Positions 58,201 to 64,000 of a DNA stretch of 64,000 nucleotides are shown here, piece by piece. This stretch comes from Schistosoma mansoni (lineage: Eukaryota; Platyhelminthes; Trematoda; Strigeidida; Schistosomatidae). The notes under the pieces were generated by a model that made no database searches, had not been told where the DNA came from, and saw only the letters and a program-made list of their open reading frames with translations. The number at the start of each line of letters is the position of its first letter. The stretch's first letter is position 1. The position numbers were made by a program, and so were the translations under genes. The stretch is taken from contig NC_031495.1 of the NCBI RefSeq assembly GCF_000237925.1, positions 25,376,872 to 25,440,871 on the forward strand. The letters run 5' to 3'.

Positions 58201-60936
58201 GATTTAAAAATGTCATATGTGACATTTTAGGTTTTGTCAAATGAAAACTAACAGAGTTTCGTCCTTTCTAGATTCTTACATTGAAAAATAAGGTTGAAAT
58301 AAATCTAAGGTATGGTAAGCAGAGATAGATAGTGGCTAGCAGTGGAATCCAGGACGCNNNNNNNNNNNNNNNNNNNNNNNNNNNNNNNNNNNNNNNNNNN
58401 NNNNNNNNNNNNNNNNNNNNNNNNNNNNNNNNNNNNNNNNNNNNNNNNNNNNNNNNNNNNNNNNNNNNNNNNNNNNNNNNNNNNNNNNNNNNNNNNNNNN
58501 NNNNNNNNNNNNNNNNNNNNNNNNNNNNNNNNNNNNNNNNNNNNNNNNNNNNNNNNNGTTCGAGTCCCAGAGTGAACATCAACTCTGAGATGCAGGTACA
58601 TCCAGCTGACGACTCACAAATAGGACGAAACGCGCGTCCTGGATTCCACTGCTAGCCACTATCCATCTCTGCTTACCATGCTTGTGAATTTAGGCTATAT
58701 TGAGGCAGTACGCACAGTATGCACATATGCCAATTAGAGACTGATCAGTTGTTGTCCTAACACATCGATGGGAAGATTCAAACAAACAACACTAAATGAA
58801 TTTAAATCTAAGGAATGTTGTATTACAATATTTGAACAAATGTGAATGCACAATGGTAAAAATGTTACGTTTCTTTTTTGAAAATAAATGGAGGGGATAG
58901 TTAGAATTTGGAAAATGACTTTTGCCTTTTTATACGGAATTTAATATTGAGTGATTCTTATTCAACCTTGACCTTAGGGTAAAAATTTAATTGTGTTAAA
59001 CATATTGAATGTTCGTATCTTTCTGTGTAAATAGTACATAATAAACAACCAAACTCTAACCGTTAAGCCTAGTCCCAACTAGGAATAACATGGTAACTCT
59101 TAGGAGACTATGTGAGTCCTAACACTTATTCAACAAGGAGATGTTCTGTTACCATTTGGACGAATTTATTTGTTGAATTACCAATTTGCAAACTGAAAAT
59201 CCTGTAGGAAATTTCAACAAATGTATTAACTGTGTAAAATCGGTTTATCTTTTGGCAGATTACTGTTAACGTTCCATAAATTGTTAACTTACAAAATCTG
59301 TTTCCCAAATTGCTAATAACTTATTAAATTCGTTTCAATTATTTTAAGAATTAATAAAGGTCGTCTTTATACTGTGTCTATCACATGTTTCAGAATTGTT
59401 ATGGACCACTAGTTCTTGAGTAATCATAAAGGGTTTTAAGTATAATGAGCGTTCTTGTCAGTGGTTCGATAAAGGCATTCACGTAGTAATTATAAAAAGG
59501 TCTTAGTAATTTCAAGGATCTGACTGACTTAAAAATATGGGGTACATTCACTTGGATTGTTAATTTTTTTAACAACTTAACCTTCAGATTCTACACACAC
59601 AAGTTCAGAAGCATTCTATTACAGTGACCAGAAAAACGTCGGATCGAATCTCTCAGTGGTAGGATGATATGGGTTAATGTGTAACACCTCTAGATTAGCT
59701 ATTGTATTAAAATCATGATAAATTTGTAAATGTCTAACCTGATGAGAGAAATACTGAAGTGAATTATTTTGGCTTATATTATGGTAATACATAAACGGTA
59801 CATTCTAATTGTTAATAACAACACTGTTTTTTACCTGTCTAGTTATAATAACGGTGTAATTAACAAGAAATTTAAATGTTTTGATTTTGATGATACATGA
59901 TTATTTCTGATAAACAATATCAATAAACATTATCAGTGAACCGATAAGTTTTGTTAGGAAGTCAGGAAATACTTTTGTAACCTACGAAACTAAAAAAATA
60001 TTTTTCCATAGACTGATCGGTGTTTTTAAGATAAAACCTTTCAAAGTTAAGAGTAACCTGCCTTAAAATGTGGCACTTATAGGTTTAGTGTTTTTGATTA
60101 AACTGTCAAAGAATATCACTAATATGGAAATTCTTATTTTATGTAGTAGAAACATATGTGCATTGATGGTATTTTTTGTATAACCTTTTCAATGATGATA
60201 AAATACTTTTATTTACTGTTCACTATGAAAAATAACTGACAATAGTATTCATAAATTTTAAAGGGTTTTTAAGGAATCTGATATAAAGTAGTTTCTTTAT
60301 GATTAGTTGAAGTAAAAGAAATCAATCTAGATGATAGCGTCCACAATGCTTCTTTAATGAGTCGTTGTAAAAACATGAATGATGATATAGAGTTTTCTAA
60401 GAGAGAAAAGTAGAATAAAGCAATACATGTTATGAAACTGGAAATTTGCATTTCCCTCATTTCTGGCTTTAAGATTTTGAAAGTGCCTTTTCTTCTAATG
60501 TATGCATTCACATGGTGTTTAATTGTTATGATATCATTATTCAAGTAGTTTATATGGCGTTTTATATTTTGAATCAATTCAATAACCGAGTTAAATTAAC
60601 AACACAAAAACTGTCAAAACTTTTCTTACAGAATGATTGGATGGTAAATGCCAAAAGACATGATGTACAAAAGTATTATAAGCATGAGAAAAACAGTACA
60701 TTTAGTTACTATGGTCGTACAAAGTATGAACTACTTACATATGTAGTTGTATAATATGGTGTTTCATAAATATACCGATTTGTTCTGTAATTTCGATGTA
60801 CAACAGGTGGCAATCCATAATCTGTACTAGTTATTGTTGAACGATACGTTCCAACTGCTGACGGTGGTACTGAACCCAAACGACTGGTATGCAGTGGAAA
60901 ATTACGGCTATATGATGTATGAATTACACGTGGCAT
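51999..60936 (-). CDS. Unrecognised Tyr/Ser/Arg-rich protein with helical C-terminus
   Basis: A host gene of three linked exons (60739-60936 coding, 57121-57276, 51999-52223), all phase 0, giving 192 residues. I do not recognise the family. Residues 1-118 are low-complexity and rich in Tyr, Ser, Thr, Arg and Pro (VVHRNYRTNRYIYETPYYTT; GPRRYTYYYPSIVTTRPL). Residues 119-192 are predicted helical with charged heptad-like spacing (YREMRGSLRALNDKLDVHRK; SVQDRIESKYQQLASRFVEW), possibly a short coiled coil. No signal peptide or membrane span. A disordered head plus coiled coil suggests a structural or scaffold role, which is inference only. The acceptor at 60946 precedes the ATG, so a 5' non-coding or coding exon lies further upstream. 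Confidence 0.65.
52224..55613. other. Intron of the Tyr/Arg-rich gene, left part
   Basis: AT-rich intron with no recognised element up to the SINE copy at 55614. Confidence 0.4.
55614..55990 (-). mobile_element. Hammerhead-ribozyme SINE (Sm-alpha type) in a longer unit, copy 1
   Basis: Flanked by a 12-bp duplication ATTAATCATAAT (55602-55613 and 55991-56002). In minus orientation the core has a tRNA-like polymerase III promoter: box A GGCCGAGTGGATAACGCG at 55770-55787 and box B GGGTCCGAGCC at 55735-55745. A hammerhead ribozyme domain (55650-55710) follows and the core ends in GCTAGCCACTATCC. Unusually, the terminal stretch recurs inverted on the other side (left arm near 55614-55655, right arm near 55838-55882), and another 108 bp (55883-55990) shared with copy 3 lies inside the target duplication. 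The tRNA-plus-ribozyme arrangement is established for the schistosome Sm-alpha retroposon. Confidence 0.85.
55650..55710 (-). ncRNA. Hammerhead ribozyme, SINE copy 1
   Basis: Minus strand: core CTGACGA (55689-55695), GAAAC (55670-55674) and cleavage triplet GTC (55663-55665). Stem I pairs ATCCAG with CTGGAT. Stem II is weakened: the bases after CTGACGA read CTCA, not the expected GTCC that would pair with GGAC. Activity is therefore doubtful. Confidence 0.75.
57121..57276 (-). CDS. Tyr/Arg-rich gene exon 2
   Basis: 52 codons, SNIEPIRTTYTSVGPRRYTY to DMQAERRRIE, between acceptor CGTTTAG and donor GTAAGT, phase 0 at both ends. No internal ATG is available early, so it must be spliced. Confidence 0.7.
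57530..57870 (-). mobile_element. Hammerhead-ribozyme SINE, copy 2, with adjoining inverted repeat
   Basis: A more diverged copy. The minus-strand core (about 57735-57530) has a box-A-like GTTGCTAAATGGATAACGCG and the ribozyme domain. Next to it, 57736-57870 is a separate inverted repeat: ATTCACTTGGTATTGTTT on the left matches the complement of AAACAATACAAGGGAAT on the right. The outer end of copies 1 and 3 carries a related terminal sequence, which suggests all three belong to one longer unit. No clean target-site duplication is visible here. Confidence 0.75.
57551..57609 (-). ncRNA. Hammerhead ribozyme, SINE copy 2
   Basis: Minus strand: core CTGATGA (57589-57595), stem II GTCC CGAATA GGAA with one mismatch, GAAAC (57570-57574) and cleavage triplet CTA (57563-57565), which fits the NUH rule. 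Stem I is partly disrupted (TGCAG against CTGGA). Confidence 0.65.
58358..58557. other. Assembly gap (200 N)
   Basis: Exactly 200 unknown bases, a conventional placeholder for a gap of unknown size. Open frames that span it are artefacts. Confidence 0.98.
58591..58651 (+). ncRNA. Hammerhead ribozyme, SINE copy 3
   Basis: Plus strand: CTGACGA (58606-58612), GAAAC (58627-58631) and triplet GTC (58636-58638), with stem I ATCCAG/CTGGAT. It has the same CTCA change in stem II as copy 1. Confidence 0.75.
58814..60738. other. Intron of the Tyr/Arg-rich gene, right part
   Basis: AT-rich. A short GC-richer patch near 59050-59115 (CCGTTAAGCCTAGTCCCAAC) and another near 59635-59670 look like tRNA-derived repeat remnants but are too degraded to name. 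Confidence 0.35.
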
Positions 60937-60945
60937 ACTGTTCTC
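60739..60945 (-). CDS. Tyr/Arg-rich gene exon 1 of those found
   Basis: Acceptor TTACAG, then GAG AAC AGT ATG. The ATG at 60936 is the likely start (MPRVIHTSYSRNFPLHTSRL); the three codons before it are open, so an upstream coding exon is possible. The donor is GTAAGT, phase 0. Confidence 0.68.
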
Positions 60946-63944
60946 CTGTAATTAAGCAAATAGAGAAAAATAATTTGCATAAATAATTATAAAGATAGAC
61001 TAAAGATTAAAAAGGGTTTTGCACTTTAAACTAATTTCCTTAAAAATAATCGATGAGAAATTTGGGAACTTATTAGTGAGAATATCAAGTAAAAAACCCT
61101 GACCCTAGGTTTTGGGCTAGTCGGCACTCGTCAGGAAGACGTATTTATAACCTTCGGGGAACTTATGCTATCTGTTAGGTTTGACTCCGGTGGAGCACAA
61201 AATTCTACCTGAATTTTGTGCTAATGATGGAAGCTCCACCAAAATCATCCACTTGAGCTACAAATCTCCATCATCTCAAACGCTTTATTCCATTTACCGC
61301 AATTCCACAGACAGATGAATCGAATCACTAGTTTGCGCGTTGACTGATCTCATGTTGAACTGTGATGTTTATATAAATTTATTTATTTTGGTTTTATGAT
61401 GAGTAAATTATATTTATGATCAGATAAAAGCTGAAAGTTGATATGATGTTTAATAAAAATAAAATTTACTGGCAGATTAAGATGAAAATTCACAACTTCT
61501 GAATACATAGAGAGCTCGGTCTTCAAATAAACAGAACTAGATTAGTTGTGTCAGGTGCTATCAAATTCATGTCAAAGATTACTAGAATTAATAATGAGAC
61601 GTTATATCGGTATATACTAAAGTGTTATCTTCTAAGTAGTGTTACTTTGACAACGTACTTTAAATAAAAGTAAAGCAAAGCATTACAATGAAAGCAGTGT
61701 AAAATAAAATTCTGATGCTGTGAAACCATAGGCTCTGTTGCAATAATCTCAGGAAACTAGTCTTTACACTTTTAATTTCCAACCAACATTTTATCCATAA
61801 ACACATAGAATTATATATTTAAGTTGGTTTTTGCTAAATATTATATCATTGTATCTGATATTCTAAGTTCAAATACACATGTGCATCGAATTTTTGTTGG
61901 GTGTAATACTCCTAAATCTCACATAGGACTTTTACTCCTTTTCTAACATTATTGGTGCCTGTTTGACGGAAAATTAGTCAACCTACATTAGAAAGAAATT
62001 TAACTAAATTAACAACTAACTTGATGTATTCATTCGAGTTAATTTATTGTCAAATACACACAAATATTGAAATAAGTGTAAATGTTAGAATATAAGGTAA
62101 CCGTAAATTTACACCTTACACTTTAATCTTAATTTTAATGCATATAAATAAATTGATGATCAGTCTACACGTTAAAAGTACACAAGTTATGAATAAAGAA
62201 TAATTAGCTTGAAATAATAGACTTGAATGGACACATTATGATTGATTTATAAGTGTAATACAGTGTTTTGATGTACAGAAGTAAAAGGTAGAAGAATGCA
62301 ATAATTTTTGATGTAATCACAGATCAATAATCTATATGCCATCAGGAATACTATCAATATACCATAAATATCCTGAATTTGTAAGTGTAGAATACTAACT
62401 TTTATCTTATTGATCTGAATTTAATATTTGTTTCAAGATTTTTAAGCTTTGAGTTTTATTCAATGCGAGGTCGGTGATTGATACTATCAAGTAGTCCTAA
62501 ACTAGAAAAAAAAATCTCGTATTTTTTCTATAACGGATGATTGCTCTTCTCTCATCAGTCAGTGACATATATTGTTCATACATCAAAATACATATTTAAA
62601 ATCACTATATAAACAAATCGTTGAGTTGAGTAAGTCTAATTATAGAGCAAGAGGTGTTTCATCTTGTGACCAACCGTGAATACAAATGTTGATAAGGATG
62701 TTTTAAGAACAGAAACATTTTTATGTCAGTCATACTAATATGCTCCAATTAGGAAGTTGTACACGTCTAGGATGTTTGACATCTCCCAATTTTCCTAAGT
62801 TCATTTCTATATATATATATAATAATAATTTTCGGATATATTTGATGAGATGTCGTTGTATGTGTTCAGAATACTGCAGAAGTAATAGATGGACTTCGGA
62901 AAAATCAAATAATTCTTCAATGATGAGGAGATTTCAATAAACTTTTCCTTCAATGATGAACAATATTTTATGCGAAAACATGATTTAATCAACTGCACTG
63001 ATTTATATTTTATCTTAACCTATTCTGTATACTTCTACTAATTTGTAAAATACTGTTGAAACTGATTACAAACTTACATAATAAATGGATATTTTTAAAA
63101 ACCATTATGCTAATTTACAATTCATCTTTATTGGTATCAATCTATGATAAAAAAAAATCGTTTTAAACTGAATAATTTGTATATATTTACACTTCATTAC
63201 TTTGGCCATCTCAGAAATAACTGAAATGATCATGTTTTCTTAGTTTAATGTACAACCATAAATTAGTAATATGGTGTATGCCACTTATGCTGACACATAT
63301 AAGTAGTATGTAACATTAATCAGAAGTAGAATATCTAGTAGCATTAGACTGAATTGAAGAAAACAAGAATGGAAACAACGAGACATTGTAGTCACAACGA
63401 AATTCTAAGGAACATGAAGCATGTAAAGAATAACTGAAGGGATATGTGTAAATAATGTTCTTAATGTATGGTTTTCATATTTTACGAAGGCACTGAATAT
63501 TTTGTATGAAATAAATAAATTGGTTTCCCCACCTGATTTATTGTCACTATAGTACCACGTTAATTATCGCTACTCAATATAAAAACTAATAATATTCAAC
63601 TAAATAGAAGTGATTACTGCTGATATTTAAATTGATTGAGTAAATTAATCCATTTTTTATTTTACAAAAGTAGTTTTATGTTTCGTGAATATACACTGTA
63701 TGTTATAGTCATATATCATCATACATTGATTCATAAAACAATGATTATCATTTAGAGCAAACATTAAACAGATCTATGTATATAAGAATTTTAGTCTAAA
63801 TTGAAGCGAATAGTTTCACAGTATTTAGGCGCCGAGTTGATGTAAGATATTAAATAGGAATAATATATTTATCAGGAGGGATTTTGTGGAGACTTAGTAT
63901 TTTCATAATTGAAAGCGTGAGTCAATTGAAGCTAGATCACCGTT
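60946..63944. other. Upstream AT-rich region of the Tyr/Arg-rich gene
   Basis: Should contain the missing 5' exon(s) or promoter of the minus-strand gene; I could not identify them. Apart from an inverted repeat at 61189-61240 I see no element. Confidence 0.35.
61189..61240. repeat. Short inverted repeat with hairpin potential
   Basis: AGCACAAAATTC, a 5-bp loop, then GAATTTTGTGCT (perfect 12-bp arms, 61194-61222). An outer GGTGGAGC/GCTCCACC pair is offset by 10 bases. It sits in a GC-richer block (61090-61330), probably a repeat remnant. Confidence 0.7.
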
Positions 63945-64000
63945 GGATGCCGGCTCGGTGGTCTATCGGTTAAGAGCTCTGGCGCGAGACTGGTAGGTCC
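63945..64000 (+). repeat. tRNA-like SINE start, cut by the window end
   Basis: GGCTCGGTGGTCTATCGGTT followed by AAGAGCTCTGGCGCGAGACT has the layout of a tRNA 5' half with an A-box-like TGGTCTATCGG. Base composition jumps from AT-rich to GC-rich at this point. It could be a tRNA gene or a second tRNA-derived SINE family; the B box lies outside the window. Confidence 0.45.

Larger units (their letters stand above)
58311..58803 (+). mobile_element. Hammerhead-ribozyme SINE unit, copy 3, inverted, contains gap
   Basis: Flanked by a 10-bp duplication AAATCTAAGG (58301-58310 and 58804-58813). The outer right part (58690-58803) matches copy 1 in the same orientation. The core visible after the gap (58558-58680) is in the opposite orientation to copy 1, and the left edge (58311-58357) is the inverse of the right core's end. 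The gap therefore lies inside an inverted repeat. Box B reads GTTCGAGTCCC at 58558-58568. Confidence 0.8.

Noticed and set aside
58268-58655. Open frames of about 77-107 codons on both strands
   Set aside because: They run through the 200-N gap, so their length is an artefact; the real bases belong to a SINE.
59050-59115. tRNA-like patch (CCGTTAAGCCTAGTCCC)
   Set aside because: Only one half-motif is recognisable and no cloverleaf can be drawn, so I did not list it as an RNA gene.

Overview
This window is eukaryotic, AT-rich and intron-dense, and it looks like a blood fluke (Schistosoma or a very close relative). The evidence is: a hammerhead-ribozyme SINE of the schistosome Sm-alpha type in three copies; RTE-lineage LINEs that resemble schistosome SR2/SR3-type elements; a CsRn1/Kabuki-clade (Boudicca-like) LTR retrotransposon; a Penelope-like element; and a 35-nt intron near the 5' end of one gene, a known schistosome habit. 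There are no bacterial-style operons. A 200-base run of N at 58358-58557 is an assembly gap.

Three host genes can be supported. (1) 911-27519, minus strand: a VWA5A-like (BCSC-1) protein with a VIT domain followed by a VWA domain. I traced 15 coding exons whose splice phases all agree, giving an open frame of 828 codons. (2) 41073-42835, plus strand: a small FAM177-family protein of four exons, about 110 residues. (3) 46247-60945, minus strand: an unrecognised Tyr/Ser/Arg-rich protein with a helical C-terminal half, three linked exons of about 192 residues plus a possible alternative last exon.

Layout. 1-27519 is the VWA5A-like gene. Its long introns hold a 3' RTE fragment with a GTAA-repeat tail (2085-3155), Penelope-like fragments in both orientations (8850-11530), an RTE-type LINE with an internal tandem duplication of about 576 bp (13270-17030), and another decayed LINE that retains its endonuclease start (19905-22750). 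28420-36724 is intergenic and holds two LTR elements of one family. The first is an old, heavily broken copy that carries a nested retroposon. The second is young and nearly whole, with 326-bp LTRs that differ at two positions. 37880-40130 is the 5' half of another RTE LINE. The FAM177 gene follows, then about 3.4 kb of AT-rich spacer, then the Tyr/Arg-rich gene. The introns of that last gene carry three ribozyme-SINE copies; one is an inverted arrangement that contains the assembly gap.

The VWA5A-like gene and the FAM177 gene point away from each other across about 13.5 kb of mostly retroelement DNA. I see no sign that the three host genes share a pathway. The most unusual structure is the ribozyme-SINE cluster at 55614-58803: two copies lie in a longer unit with clear 10-12 bp target-site duplications, and the ribozyme/tRNA-like core is inverted in one relative to the other.
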